Shown: positions 33,734 to 45,011 of the stretch, piece by piece
How positions within the stretch are numbered: the first letter of the stretch is position 1
Layout of the letters: every line of letters starts with the position of its first letter
Assembly (NCBI GenBank): GCA_944989445.1
Contig: CALYLW010000037.1
Span: 1,336,001-1,400,000, forward strand
Length of the DNA: 64,000 bases
DNA from: Ampullaceana balthica
Taxonomy: Eukaryota; Mollusca; Gastropoda; Lymnaeidae
Direction: 5' to 3'
The notes under the pieces: generated by a model
What the model saw: only the letters and a program-made list of their open reading frames with translations
Databases searched by the model: none
What the model was told of the DNA's origin: nothing
Made by a program: the position numbers and the translations under genes

Positions 33734-34329
33734 AAATGTAGCCAACCTTGTATCATGTGTTAAACACAATTAATTCTGTCAAATGGTAGGAATCAATAAC
33801 CCATTATTTTAGAAAGAAAAAATAATAAACAAAGAAAAATATGCGATGTTTCAAATGAAATAAAAATTGTGGTACACATTTTAAGAAAATTATGTTTGCA
33901 AATTATATAAATAGATCTACAAAAAGTTAAATTGTGGAAGAAAAGTGTGTACTTCAACTAAGAATATTCAGTAGCCCATGATGCTTGTCAAATAAGGTTC
34001 AGTCATTGCTCTGCAATTCTAAAATTTAGAATATTTTAGTTTGTATGTGTGTAAACTTTCATCTGATACAATGTCACTAAATCAAATACCATATTTCTCA
34101 TATACAACTTTTGCAATTTCTACTTATATTGTTTTAGTTGATGTTGCTTGGTTATTAACAATTTCTTACTCGATTAAAATTTAAGAAAATTACACTAACA
34201 TTTTTTTTCCAAATTTATTAATAATTTTTTACTAACATACTTTCCTCTCATATTTATTATTGTTTATGTTGACGTGCATACGTATACAAACAGGTTTTTC
34301 GTCCTTATTTCTTGCATAGCAGAACGAAT
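33734..34329. other. Unassigned AT-rich stretch
   Basis: No gene or bounded repeat recognised. Confidence 0.4.
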
Positions 34330-34500
34330 TATACTATTAATTTCATCCTCGATGGACAGTGAGTTGGAAACCTTGGATTGCAAGTAGGTGAAGCTGTCCT
34401 CAACCTAAGTTTTCATTGTCGATATTGATAGTAGGAGGAGAACATGTGTCTTGGGCCATGATGTTTGTCTTTTTAAAGCTGATTTGAAGACCAAATATAT
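34330..34500 (-). pseudogene. Short LINE RT fragment, same family as 57365-59985
   Basis: The sequence matches the minus-strand LINE at about 57590-57745, including the run GTGTCTTGGGCCATGATGTT and the ATTGTCGATATTGAT block. It corresponds to the RT region around the KLEILDRFTYLG block. Only about 170 bases survive. Confidence 0.75.
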
Positions 34501-34532
34501 TTGTGCTTTACGAATTTTTTTATACGCATAGG

Positions 34533-35667
34533 TGGTGTACGTCCTAAAAGACTGCACGGGGCCCCTGGCTGCAATTCAAACTGGGGCCCTATCGAGCCAG
34601 CGTCCCTTTAAATAAAATGATTGATAGCAACTAATATAAGACAGTAACTCAGCCAAAAAGGTTATTCATGAAAAAACCGAACACGAAGAAATAACTGTTT
34701 GCCGGTATCTAAAATTGAGTGTAAAAAGACAAATTTAAAAAAAAATAAACATTTAAAAAAAAATGAGATTCCACCGCTGGAGATCGATTCCCAGATCGCT
34801 TGCACACTTGCATACGACCAGGAGAGCTTATAAGAAATCTTAAATTAAGAAAGTTATAAACAATATCAATATACATAATTTGCAATGTATGTCACGTCTG
34901 TATGTCCCTTTTTTCTGTCCATGACGCTATGCGCGGTAACTCCCGATAAAAAAAATGAAAATATAGAAGTAAAAATGTTGCTTCCAAGATTAACAAAATG
35001 TGTTTGTCGCCATAAAATATTGTGACGTGACCTCATTATTTGAGCTTTTATTAATGTGTGAACGGAACGAAATAAAAAGAGCCATGTTTTATTTGATGTG
35101 ATAACTATTATTATTATTTTTCTGTATTAAATGTCCGTTTCTGTGTATGTGACTATGTCAATATTATGTCGTAATTATAAATTTAATTTTCTATGTCAAT
35201 GTATAACATTCGTTTTCGGTTTATGAAATAAAAAACAACACTATTTTCAAACGTCCGCATAAAATTGTTCAATATGGAAAAGAGATTGAATTTTTCTCTC
35301 TTGGTCTCTACATTTTCGAATTATTTACTATGCTGCTTTCAGGCAAGAGGGACAATTACAAAAACTGAAATATATCCATTTTGAAAACTTCCGTCATTTT
35401 TGAAGAGTAATACAATAGTTCTTTATTTTCTCTTATAGAGCCTATCAAATCAGTTTTTTTTATTTCTAAGACTATTGGGTCCGAAAAGAGATCAGATTAA
35501 TGATACATACCATTTTTATTAATCTATTTAATTTATGATATTTTCAAGGACTCATGCAAACATTTGTCAATCTTTATTATAAAATATACTAATTTTGGGG
35601 GCCCTTAAGTCATAGGGGGCCCCTGACTTTTGCCAATTCAGCCCCTTAATTCGCCATAGTATCCTTA
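34533..35667 (-). mobile_element. hAT-type interspersed repeat, copy 2, itself interrupted
   Basis: The outer parts (34533-34830 and 35500-35667) match copy 1 at 18197-18809 in reverse orientation, including GGGCCCTATCGAGCCAGCGT against its counterpart near 18745 and the CCTTAATTCGCCATAG end. The middle, about 34860-35480, is unrelated and looks like an inserted Helitron-type repeat, with CACGTCTGTATGTCCC near its left end and ACGTCCGCATAAAATTGTTC inside. Confidence 0.6.
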
Positions 35668-35796
35668 TGTCAAGGTTTAGAGAATTCTGATACTCCTTTT
35701 TCTATAAACTAAAGAAAATAATATTGGGCTGTAAACGAATATCGCACGGTGGCAAATTGTTTATTTAATTGCATTCATGAAAAACAATAAACTTAC

Positions 35797-35946
35797 CATT
35801 TGTAAAGTGATTCTTTAAAAGATACCAAACAATGGCACATAATGCCAACAAGGCCATTATAATAACACTAATTCCTATTATTGGAATCCTCCATGGAACT
35901 GGGTTTTCCTGGGGTCGTTCAGTAGCTGGCAATGGCACTGGCTTAG
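35797..35946 (-). CDS. Transmembrane exon of an Ig-domain membrane protein
   Basis: This 150-bp exon is phase 1 at both ends. The acceptor is a T-rich tract ending in GTAG, and the donor is GTAAGT. It encodes a Pro-rich membrane-proximal stalk (KPVPLPATERPQENPVPWR), a hydrophobic helix (IPIIGISVIIMALLALCAIV) and a short stop-transfer segment (WYLLKNHF). Joined to the exon at 36433-36604 it stays in frame, giving IN-A-KPVPL. The protein is therefore probably a single-pass type I membrane receptor with its Ig domain outside the cell. A cytoplasmic exon must lie further left, and I could not identify it. The gene family is not recognised. Confidence 0.75.
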
Positions 35947-36432
35947 CTACATCATGAGGGGAAAAAACAACTAACATTTTAGTGGTTATTCCTCTTCAAA
36001 AACATTATTTTTAAATATTCATTATTATCTTTTTAGCAAGTTATCAAAGGCCATTTTATGCACCACATACAAACTGTTAGACAAAGTCATAAAAAAATTG
36101 TTTGGTCACACAAATTATAGACAAATTCTCATGTAAAAGTAATCGAATGTTAAAATATATATTTCAAAATATTAAAAGAATTTTAGTCTTAAATTTGAAA
36201 AGAACATTGGATTGCCATTAAAAGAATATACTTATTGAGTCGTTTAACATTGAACACGCTAACAATGGGTAGTATGATGGTTTCTTGTATAGCGCAATTT
36301 GTGCATTCTAATCAAGCACGTTCAACGCGCTTTGACTTCAAATAATGTTTAAATATAATAATAATTCCAAAAATCTATTTATTACCATAATTTTTTTAGC
36401 TCATTAATAAACAAGCAATCAATTGCACTCAC

Positions 36433-36604
36433 CATTTATTTTTACTCGCTTAGTGATATTCTCTGGCTGTCTCTTTCCATACAAAAATTGGAATTGACAA
36501 TTGTAGGTCCCTGCGTCGCTGATTGTTAGATTGTTCATTGTAAGTTGAATTCCTAGAGTTTTTTTCCTAATTAATGTCCAACCACGGGCCAGCACTATTG
36601 GATT
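36433..36604 (-). CDS. Second half of an Ig domain (exon)
   Basis: This 172-bp exon enters in phase 0 after a T-rich ATTTAG acceptor and leaves in phase 1 at a GTGAGT donor. It encodes the E, F and G strands of an immunoglobulin fold: LTMNNLTISDAGTYNCQF contains the diagnostic D-x-G-x-Y-x-C motif, followed by the G strand and linker ENITKRVKIN. Two N-glycosylation sequons (NNLT as NLT, and NIT) are present. It fits downstream of the exon at 39721-39929 (phase 0 to phase 0) and upstream of the transmembrane exon. An Ig domain interrupted by a phase-0 intron between two phase-1 borders is a known arrangement. Confidence 0.8.
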
Positions 36605-37563
36605 CTAAATATAAAAGTACGTTTTAAATTTATTTGTGTATTTTGTGTTTTATTTAAAAGCTTTATCGCAGTTCCATTGTATATGATATATTAATTATAA
36701 CAATCTATAAATTGTATTGAGTGCACGATTGCCGAGTAGAGTACGTTTTAGTCTATTTAAAGCAGATGCGCAGTCCTATAATATGTCGTGGCTACAGAAA
36801 CTTGTGAACGCTTTTTTAAGTACCACAGGCATTTAGACAGACTTGAAAATTAAAGATTACTTTGAGACCATAGGTCTTGAAATGGAACTTAGGATTTTAA
36901 GAGCTTTTTTGTGTAAACATCTCGTTAATTTTCTCTGATACACCCTTGTCCAAAACTGTCTTATGTAGACTGTAATTATTGATTTTATCTATTTATAATG
37001 TTGCATTTCATTTCCAAATGTTTAAAATGAATTAAAGCATAAAATAATTTTAAAAGTAAATAAATAAATAACAGTTAAACATTGTATGTGTGGGCCCAGC
37101 CAAATCCATCTAATCTGACTCATTTTAAAACTGATAAACTGAATTCCATTTATAAACAAATGGTGAATGGAAGGAACACTGAAATAACATTTTATCAGGC
37201 AGACAGGGACCGATTTATCCATATTTATGTTGGTATGTTATCCCAATGTAAATGTCACATCAAGTGCACTCCTAATGAGTTCACGTGTGCACGGAAGGCC
37301 AAGCTAACTACGAACCTCGGACCTGCAGAAAATGGAATGGCGTAGCCAATAAGGAAATCAGACAATATCAACCATGTTGTGCTAAACACACTTAAAAACG
37401 TTCATTTACCGTAACAATATCCACTCACCCCAGGAAACCCAAAGTGTAACATTGATCGCCAAACACCAGCATCAAATAAATAACTGATGACTCAATCGTT
37501 TATATTAACATTAAAAATTATGTAATAAATTCTAAATCACTAAATCACGTACTTCGTTCAGAT
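36605..37563. other. Intron part of the Ig gene, outside the hAT insertion
   Basis: Between the Ig exon and the hAT transposon. Apart from the candidate plus-strand exon at 37100-37232, nothing was recognised. Confidence 0.5.
37100..37232 (+). CDS. Candidate plus-strand exon, unknown function
   Basis: A 133-bp interval is bounded by a GGGCCCAG acceptor-like end and a G/GTATGT donor, phase 0 to phase 1. It encodes PNPSNLTHFKTDKLNSIYKQ followed by MVNGRNTEITFYQADRDRF and IHIYV. The composition is protein-like, with no simple repeat. The polypyrimidine tract is weak and I recognise no family. It lies on the opposite strand inside the Ig gene intron. It could be a nested gene, a decayed transposon piece or chance. 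Confidence 0.25.
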
Positions 37564-37631
37564 TAGACCTGCCAGCCGAATTTTAAAAAAAATTTCGGCT
37601 GGCTGACACAATTTTTCGGCTGATATCCGGA

Positions 37632-38284
37632 TTAGCCGGATTTTAAAATTTCGGTTGGCTGACATATTCGGCTGATATCCGGATTAGCCGGATTTCTCGG
37701 TAAATTGACATTTGCAGCAAAATATTCGTAAACATCATCCAGGGCTGTTCCAGCAAGTGTTACAGGTGCGTGTATGTTGAGAGATGGGCAATTAATTTTG
37801 AAGAAGTCAACAAAACAATTTTTAGCCACATTTTCAAAGGCGAGCAAGTCTCTAAAGAACCAGATAACGATATCTCTTGTCAGTTCATGACTTGATGTTG
37901 CGTGACATTGCCTGTCGCCTTCTCCATACTTATGGAAATATCCCAAAATTGTATTGACTTTTCTTGACTTTGTACTGACACATTGTGCTTGACACTCAAG
38001 TGAAGATTCATATAGCCACTTGATGTAATTGCGGCAAAATTGGTTACTTTTGAAAAGTGACCATAGTTGTCACCCAATGACTGCTGAGCAGTGAGACACA
38101 GCTGACAATAAACTCGATCTTCGTATAGATTTCTCCCATCAGCAGAGAACAGACCACCAAAATATTTCCAGCATTGTGCTTTAGAATTTCCATGTAGGCT
38201 AGGCGGTTTAGGTTTTACTTGTAGGTTATTAAAGAACTGCCTCTTTTCCCGGTTTAGATGACATTTGCTGACATTTGAGTTCAC
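37632..38284 (-). pseudogene. hAT transposase N-terminal remnant with BED finger
   Basis: hAT transposases bind their ends through a BED zinc finger and cut with an RNase H-like domain. The upstream frame, 134 codons from 38284, contains CWKYFGGLFSADGRNLYEDR, then YCQLCLTAQ (CxxC) and GYMNLHLSVKHNV (the His pair), which together make a BED finger. A frameshift near 37890-37920 leads into HELTRDIVIWFFRDLLAFEN and NCFVDFFKINCPSLNIHAP, the region that follows the finger in ZBED-type hAT proteins. The catalytic core is missing. The two frames overlap, which is consistent with a single frameshift. Confidence 0.82.
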
Positions 38285-38340
38285 CTAAAATTATCATATA
38301 GTCATAAAGAATTGTTACATCAGAAATGGTGTAACGTAAA

Positions 38341-39004
38341 AAGGTAATCCTGCAGTCTTAGCACGTATATTATTTCACTGCGAATTTTAATTTTCTCGTG
38401 AGAACTTTCGTTTTTAATTTATTAAATGCATTTATATATGTTATATTTTAGCTATTATAGCGCTAATTTGTAAGGCTTTTTAATTTATTAGGCTGTTTTC
38501 AGCCCCTGACGCTACATAATCAGAGTAGAGTAGGATACATCCATTTTGTTTATCTAGCACCCTACTTGCTGGGTTGTCACAGCAAGAGGCCAGCAAATTT
38601 TCTCACTTACGAACAAACAAAAAAGAATCAAACATCTAGTAAGGAAATAAAAAATGAAATTTTCATTAACATATTTATTGATCTTCTAAGAATCTTAAAA
38701 TAGATGAATGATTTTTTTTTAAAAAACCATCTTCAGTCAGTAAATTTATTTTAACATGGGTCGTTCCAGGTAAAAAATGTAGCTAGCAGGGTGCTAGATA
38801 AACAAAAATGATGTATCCTATTCCGATTATGTAGCGTCGCGGGCCGAAAAAGCCTTATAAATTTAAAAGCCTTACAAATTAGCGCTATAAGAACTAAAAT
38901 ACAACGTATATAAATGCATTTAATAAATTAAAAATGAAAGTTCTCCCGAGAAAATTAAAATGCGCAGCAAAATAATTTACGTGCTAAAACTTCTGGACTA
39001 CCTT
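38341..39004. mobile_element. Foldback element with about 220-bp inverted arms
   Basis: The left arm (about 38341-38565, starting AAGGTAATCCTGCAGTCTTA) and right arm (about 38785-39004, ending CTGGACTACCTT) are reverse complements along their whole length, with scattered differences. Matching landmarks include TAGCGCTAATTTGTAAGGCT, GACGCTACATAATC and GTTTATCTAGCACCCT. A spacer of about 220 bp separates them. It lies inside the hAT element, on the right of the transposase start. Confidence 0.9.
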
Positions 39005-39720
39005 TAAAAATCATCGTCATCAGTTATTGACTAAAGTAGTATTTAGTTAATTGAAACAATTAATTTAGGCTTACCTATATGCTAGTAGAAGATCGTTGCC
39101 AAATAATTAAGTAATAATAAATCGCCTATTTACGACAAAGCTTAAAGATAATTTAGATTAATTAATTTATTGCTTTGTATTTTAATTATTATTTTATAAA
39201 TTAAGATTGTAAGAAAAAGATAACTTGCAAGAACTGTATCAATGATTTTATTGATTATTTAGGTTTAAAAAAACTGTACAAATAACTCATTTTTGTCACT
39301 CTTTCGGCAACGGTTATTCTAAAAATTCATTCGATCTTAAAACGGAACGCAATTAATCTTAAGAAAACAAAATTTACGTTACGACGGCTCGTTCATTTTT
39401 CGGCGGATTTACGGCGGATAAAATACGGCGGCTAATGCGGCGCGCCGCATATTTTCCGGCGGACGAAAATTTTGCGGCGTATTCGGCACGCGGCGGCGGC
39501 TGAGGGGTCTAGTTCAGATCACATATATAAAAAGTGAGAACAAAAACTAAGCAACATTAAAGTGCTGAAACTTTATGCTAGCAGAAAAAGCCGTCTGTTA
39601 TAATAATAACCCAGCAATATGTATATGTATGTATGCATGTATATATATAAGTGCACACACAGCGGAGCCCAGGATGATCTGAAATTAAGAAATGTAGGCT
39701 AAGATATCACCGATACCTAC

Positions 39721-39929
39721 TGTAAAATCTTCTCCATCGCCTGAATAAGGTTCTGGCATGCAGGTATATGCCGCTAGTTTAGTCAAGTCTTTTTCCAACG
39801 ATGTCCTTCGACTGAGAATAATTCGAGACAAAACAATCGATTTATTCGAGATAATATCTGCAAAACTCTCCATAGAACATGTTAAGGTCAAAACATCTCC
39901 TTCTTTTCCTTGTACTTCTCCAATCTCTT
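39721..39929 (-). CDS. First half of an Ig domain (exon)
   Basis: This 209-bp exon enters in phase 1 after an AATACATTCCAG acceptor and leaves in phase 0 at a GTAGGT donor. It encodes GEVQGKEGDVLTLTCSM, the A and B strands of an Ig domain with the first core Cys, then an NKS sequon and a variable middle. A further Cys occurs in AAYTCMPEPY. There is no obvious strand-C Trp. The distance from the first Cys to the YNC Cys of the next exon is about 87 residues, at the long end for a V-type domain. The intron to the next exon is 3.1 kb and carries a hAT transposon. Exons upstream (to the right) were not found. Confidence 0.68.
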
Positions 39930-41162
39930 CTGGAATGTATTGGCAAGAGATAACGTGACATAGTAAAATATCTTAAAACAAGTAATAAAAATTCGAATGA
40001 GTATTTAAATGCAATTTCCAACAAAGAATTTCCGATTTTTTTTATTCAAGGTGAAATCATTCTATATTACATTAAAAGTCATTTCAAATCATTAATTCTT
40101 AAAGTAAAAAAAATATGACGTTATATCCCCTCACACTACATCACACCAAGAATGTGTCAATATAATAATCACCACGCAACAATATAACATTAACATTCAC
40201 ATAGGGGGAAAACCCCATTAACTATCATTCTAGATTGCATTAAAGTCATTTCAAATCAATAATTCTTAAACTAAACAAAACAATTGCTATTTACAAATTG
40301 CTAAAATTACAGGAATCAAACCAATTTTTTTTTCCAAACATTCCTTCTCCAACATTGCTATAAATATTATTAGCTATCGTTTGGCGTTTGTTTCAACCCG
40401 ATAGATGTTTTTGTTGGCGAAAAATCAACAAAATACTGAAATTTTTTTTTGGTTTTAATTTTTTTTCTAGGAAATCCAGTAAACCTTTTCGGTAATTTTT
40501 TTTGGCCCATGCACATCCTGGGGACCTCCTTAACATATTTGCAGAGACCCGGAACACTCTAGCTGGTATGGTTCAGGAGGAGTTGCTGTTCAAAGCTCGA
40601 AAAGATTGGCCAGACATTTCGAATCTATAAACGCAATTCCCAATGGAAATTGCGCTAAAAATATTATATAATTAAAAGTGTCAAAGATTGATATTCTATC
40701 ATGTCTTAAAAGAACATAATTTTTATAAGAAAATACACACCCTAAGTAGCTGTAAAAAATATTCTGCAATTTTTTAAACGTTTATAGTTTAACCAAATTA
40801 AAAAAAAATTAAATGTATACAAAATAATTTTTACAGTGATCTATTGACTAAGTCATGTCCTAAAATTAAAAAAAAACTTTAAAAAAAGAACAAATTAAAA
40901 AAAATTAATAATCTTCTGATAAAAATAAAATCCAATGGAAAATTATGTCTTAAAAGCTTTTAAAACAACAAAAAAAAAGATTCTGTTCCCCGGCCCCTAA
41001 GAAATGGAAATTATGAGTTCAATGCCCGATGGTACTTTAATATGGGCCGACATGTACCTAGATTTTAAAAAAAATCATTTACCAAGTAGCCATAGTTTTG
41101 TTTTAAAAAAATGTTTGGGTAGCTGATTAAAGGGGTGAAAATATGTTTTACCCCGGCATCCA
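39930..41162. other. Unassigned stretch with a small protein-like fragment
   Basis: At 40505-40630 the plus strand reads AHAHPGDLLNIFAETRNTLA, then GMVQEELLFKARKDWPDISN and a stop. It looks like the tail of a longer protein and is probably a transposon relic, but I cannot name it. The rest is AT-rich with poly-A and poly-T runs. Confidence 0.4.
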
Positions 41163-41415
41163 ATAAATAATTTTTTAGACCGATCTACGTGGCACACAGT
41201 TGTAAAAGAGGGCGTCATAGTAGTCAAGGAGCAAAGGATGGAGGAGGCTAAAAACAGAAGAGCTAAGGTAAAGGCCAAAACATTGGGAAGAACAGAACTC
41301 GTGTGCAAAACCTGTGGTCTCTGAAGTATAGAACTGCACACACATGAGGAAATGCAAACCAACCCAACGGTTATGCACCGTCGTCGTGCGAGACGGAGCG
41401 ATGCCTATACGATTT
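41163..41415 (+). pseudogene. LINE C-terminal fragment with zinc-finger tail
   Basis: The plus strand encodes TWHTVVKEGVIVVKEQRMEE, AKNRRAKVKAKTLG and ELVCKTCGL, then a stop where the finger should continue, with LHTHEEMQTNP beyond. This is the basic region and C2H2-like tail seen at the end of LINE ORF2 proteins such as the copy at 60794-61279. The Cys pair and a His remain, and the stop breaks it. Confidence 0.7.
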
Positions 41416-41504
41416 ACTCCAGGGGTGTCCAAACTTTTTGCATATTCCGGGGGCTGGATTAAAATAATATACAAAAATGACATAGGTTGAGATGTTTATT
41501 TTTT

Positions 41505-42990
41505 AGACTTAAAACAACTTTTTGCTTATCTTAACGACCACACTCTTCTTAGTCCCTATCAGTCCGCCTACAAACCTTCTCACAGCAAAGAGGCCACCCT
41601 GTTGAAGATACAAATGACCTCCAACCCGCACTGGACATTTGGAAAATCTCTATATTTGCCCTCTTATATCTTAGTTCATCCTTTGACACCGTTGACCCTC
41701 AAACATTGCTAAAAACCCTGCAAAATTATTTTAGAATTTCTGGCTCAGTTCTGGTTTGGTTTCAATCATACTTATCTAACAAATCGCAGGTGATGTCAGT
41801 AGATGGCTGTATCTCTCACAAAGCTGACTTGGTAGCCTCAGGGCTACGAATTGGGTCCGGTACTTTTTGTACTTTATACAAGGCCACTAATTCTACTGCT
41901 TGAACAACATTCAGTTAAGGGCCAATTATTTGCAGATGATACTCAGCTATATACTCACACTGATCCCTCTAATATTTACTCACCTGTCCAATTGATGCAA
42001 TAGTGCATTGGTGGCGTAAAGTATTGGATAACGTTCTGCAAACTCAAGCTGAATGATGACAAGACTGCAGCACTTCTATTTTGCAACAATAAATCAAGTA
42101 GTACTTTGTATCTTCCGAATTCTATTCAGGTAGCCAGTTCGGATATACTGTTCACAACATCGACTAGGAATCTTGGTTACATTATTTCTGACAACATGTC
42201 TACCAACAACTTCATCAATCGCATCTGTCGCTCTGCCTAAACCGCCATCCGTCAGATCAGCTCAATCCGCCAATACTTAACAATTAGTGCAACAAAAACT
42301 CTAGTCTGTGCTCTTGCTCTAGCTCGTATTGATTATTGCAATTCTCTTCTGTCGGGTGCGCTAAAAATGCATTGAAAAACTACAGAAAGTTCAAAATTCA
42401 GCTGCCAGACTAGTTCTTTAGACAAAAAAGAAACATGACCATGTTACTAGGCCACTTTACTCACTTCATTGGCTACCTTTACAGCCCAAATTGATTACAA
42501 ACTGGCAGTTCTCTGTCACAACTTCTTTTCCGACTCATGCCCCACCTATCTTACTGAACTTTTGTCGGTCTACTCACCCACTCGTCAGTTACACTCTTCT
42601 GCAGACACACGCATTCTCTCTGTTCCTAAGACACGCACTAAAACATTTGGCGAAAGGTCGTTTTCTTTTTGTGCAGCCAAAAAATGGAATTCTCTACCAT
42701 TACACATCCATAGTATTCAAACAACCAAGTCTTTCAAGAATGTACTTAAGACACATCTTTTCAAAATGCGTTTTCCAAACTAATGAAACAACAATTCTTT
42801 TAATGATTAACGTAGTTTTTTTTGTTATGTTCTGTAATTAATGTGGTTGTTATGGTATGAAGGATAATTTATTATTTATATGTATGTTATTACCTTCATG
42901 TAAAACGCTGTGAGCCCAGTTCCTTACTGGGATACAGCGCTATATAAATTATCAATTTATTTTTTTATTATTATTATTTTATTGCAAAAT
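41505..42990 (+). pseudogene. L2/CR1-like LINE, 5'-truncated, inside the hAT element
   Basis: RT blocks read in several frames: LSPYQSAYKPSHSKEATLL, LSSSFDTVDPQTLLKTLQ, ISGSVLVWFQSYLSNKSQ, QLFADDTQLYTHTDPSN (catalytic ADD present) and RNLGYIISDNM. The C-terminal block KKWNSLPLHI near 42700 and KTHLFKMRF end the protein at 42782. The 3' UTR holds TACAGCGCTATATAAATTAT and terminates in an ATT-rich tail near 42960-42985, both usual for L2/CR1 relatives. Frameshifts and stops occur near 41715, 41900, 42000 and 42370. The endonuclease is absent. Confidence 0.82.
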
Positions 42991-43139
42991 TTTAATGTTA
43001 ATTGTGAAACTTGAATGCAGTAAATAGGTGAGGTCAGCCTCAATGCCACTGGTTTTGATACATTTAATATCACGCAGGTGAGATTCACTTATTCTCAGCC
43101 TCACAGGTTCTTTACTGAAAATGTCCGCTCACACAAATA

Positions 43140-44030
43140 TGTCGAACCAAACAAACTGAGCATTTTCTTAGCAAATTTTCAAATCTCTTGGAATCTCTCT
43201 TTATCCAGCTGACGGGAAAAGTCAATGACAGAAAGCGGTTGTTGTCTTCTACGGCATTCAGCATCACTTTGCAACTCAATGAGTTCCATTGCCTAGATTG
43301 CCTAGAGCATTAACATGGTCAACAGAGAAAGGTGTAAGAAAAAAAAACATGATTTCCTATTCAATAGTTGCAAAGTCTTTGAAATTCATCAACCAGGGAT
43401 ATCTGCAACATACTTCAGCATTTACTCATTGGAGCTTCTTTCTGGAAAACTTGTCAGTGAGGGGAATGTGTGTTAAAAGGATGCATTTGACACAGTTGCC
43501 TTTGAAAAAAATGCAGCTTGTTCCCAAAAGCCCTTGATTTTAGTATATAATTGGCTTACCAATGCACTGTAACATTGAAAATGTGTGTTAAGAACGCTTA
43601 GCTGTCTTGTACTATCAACTAAAAATGCAAAATATTCCAGCCAAGAAGTATCAGATAGTTCAGGAATTGGTTGTTTCGTATCTTCCATGATTTGCCCAAT
43701 TTCCTTTTTAAGTACGTAGAAGCACTTAAGTGCTGTCGCCCGACTGAGCCATCTTACAATATTGTGATATACAACATCTCTGTATTCTTCCTAGATGTCA
43801 AGAAGAAACTTCTGAAACTGGTGGTGACACAGGGCTTTAGAGCGAATAGAGTTTATAACTGTTATCATGGCTTAATGACGTGATCCTATGTAAGATGTTT
43901 GGCACAAAGAATTTATTTGTTCGTGAATGATACAGTAAAGTTTAAAATCTTTGCGATTCTCTTCGCTGACTTTGTTACAGATAATATTTAAAAAGTGCTG
44001 CTAGTCGACTATGCTCAACAATCATGGCAG
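43140..44030 (-). pseudogene. hAT transposase remnants (GTF2I-repeat/ZMYM-like)
   Basis: On the minus strand, from right to left, there are YHNIVRWLSRATALKCFYVL, KKEIGQIMEDTKQPIPELSD, SWLEYFAFLVDSTRQLSVLN, a CYSALVSQLYTKIKGFW block and, near 43200-43270, ELQSDAERRRQPLSVIDFSR. This order (VRWLSR..L, then WLxxLAFLVDxTxHLN, then LQSD and the C-terminal ExFS...) is that of hAT transposases domesticated as GTF2IRD2 and FAM200 in vertebrates. Several stops and frameshifts make it non-functional. Confidence 0.75.
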
Positions 44031-45011
44031 GAGCATCTTCTGTAATAGTTCCCGATATTTCTTTCCATGGCAGTTTAATGTCAATGACAGCAGAACAACC
44101 GAATGAAAATAAATAATTTCCTCTTATTTTGTCTTTACGATTTTAAGTCAAGTAATTCTTCACTCACAAACATAGCATCATTAGCTCCTCTTAAAAAATA
44201 AGAAGTTGGGTAATGTCAGATGAATTAGTGCTTTCATAACAGGCTATCGAAAAAAGTCAAATTTGTTTTCTTTTTCTTTTGTCTCTAATTGTCTCTTAAT
44301 TAATGTCAGATTAGATTTCTTCAATTCTGCGAGCCACAGTGTTGCGTGACAGGCAAATATAGAAATGATTTAAATTGGATAAATAATTGCACATTTATGG
44401 AATACATATTTTATATTGTAGTAATTTTACTATAAACAAAATGTGTTTAATATATAAATAGCCGAAAATAATGTTTTAAAAAAAATCTTGTTACAAAATA
44501 AAAATTTGAAAAACATATGTATATAAAAAGTTTAAAAAAAATAAAAATAAAAAAAATAAAAAATTTTAAGTTCACCGATATCATATTCGTTTATACTTCC
44601 GAGTCAGCGAAAAAAATAAATAAAAGGACGTCATCGATTTTGACCTTACGCCGTTAACGCAATTCGAAAACTGAGCACGTAACTTTATCAGATTTGTAAA
44701 ATCCATTCGCACGTTTTAAAAAAATAAAACTTAATCGATTTTCACCATAATTTGACGTACTCAAAACAGACAAAATTCGACTTTTCTTATAAATTTAATG
44801 TCCTTACATAAATTATATTTCAGTCAATTAATTTTTCAATGAGGCAGCGGGCCGGTTTTCGCCCTTGGGCCAGACTTTGGACACCTCTGTTCAATAATAT
44901 CTTATTATTTATTATGAACCATTAAGTTTTAATGTACCAAGTTTAGTAAAATCCATCTATGAGCCCAGCAGCCAATGTATTAAATAGATTTTATGTTTAA
45001 TCGGGAAAAAA

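Larger units (their letters stand above)
37564..39511 (-). mobile_element. hAT transposon in the Ig gene intron
   Basis: The element is flanked by the identical octamer GTTCAGAT (37556-37563 and 39512-39519). Its ends are inverted: TAGACCTGCCAGCCGAATTT on the left and, reversed, TAGACCCCTCAGCCGCCG on the right. GC-rich subterminal hairpins lie at both ends, for example GCCAGCCGAA against TTTCGGCTGGC at 37569-37603, and tandem CGGCTGATATCCGGATTAGC blocks at 37616-37700. Minus-strand transposase remnants fill the left part, and a foldback insertion occupies 38341-39004. The intact duplication implies a fairly recent insertion, or strong preservation. Confidence 0.92.
41420..44889 (-). mobile_element. 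Large hAT element split by a LINE
   Basis: Ends CAGGGGTGTCCAAACTTTTT and, reversed, CAGAGGTGTCCAAAGTCTGG form inverted repeats with a GGCC-rich subterminal block. This is the end type common in hAT families of the Tip100/GTF2I-repeat kind. Minus-strand transposase debris lies at about 43140-44030. A LINE occupies about 41505-42990. The outer octamers do not match, so the target duplication has decayed or an end is misplaced. Confidence 0.7.
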
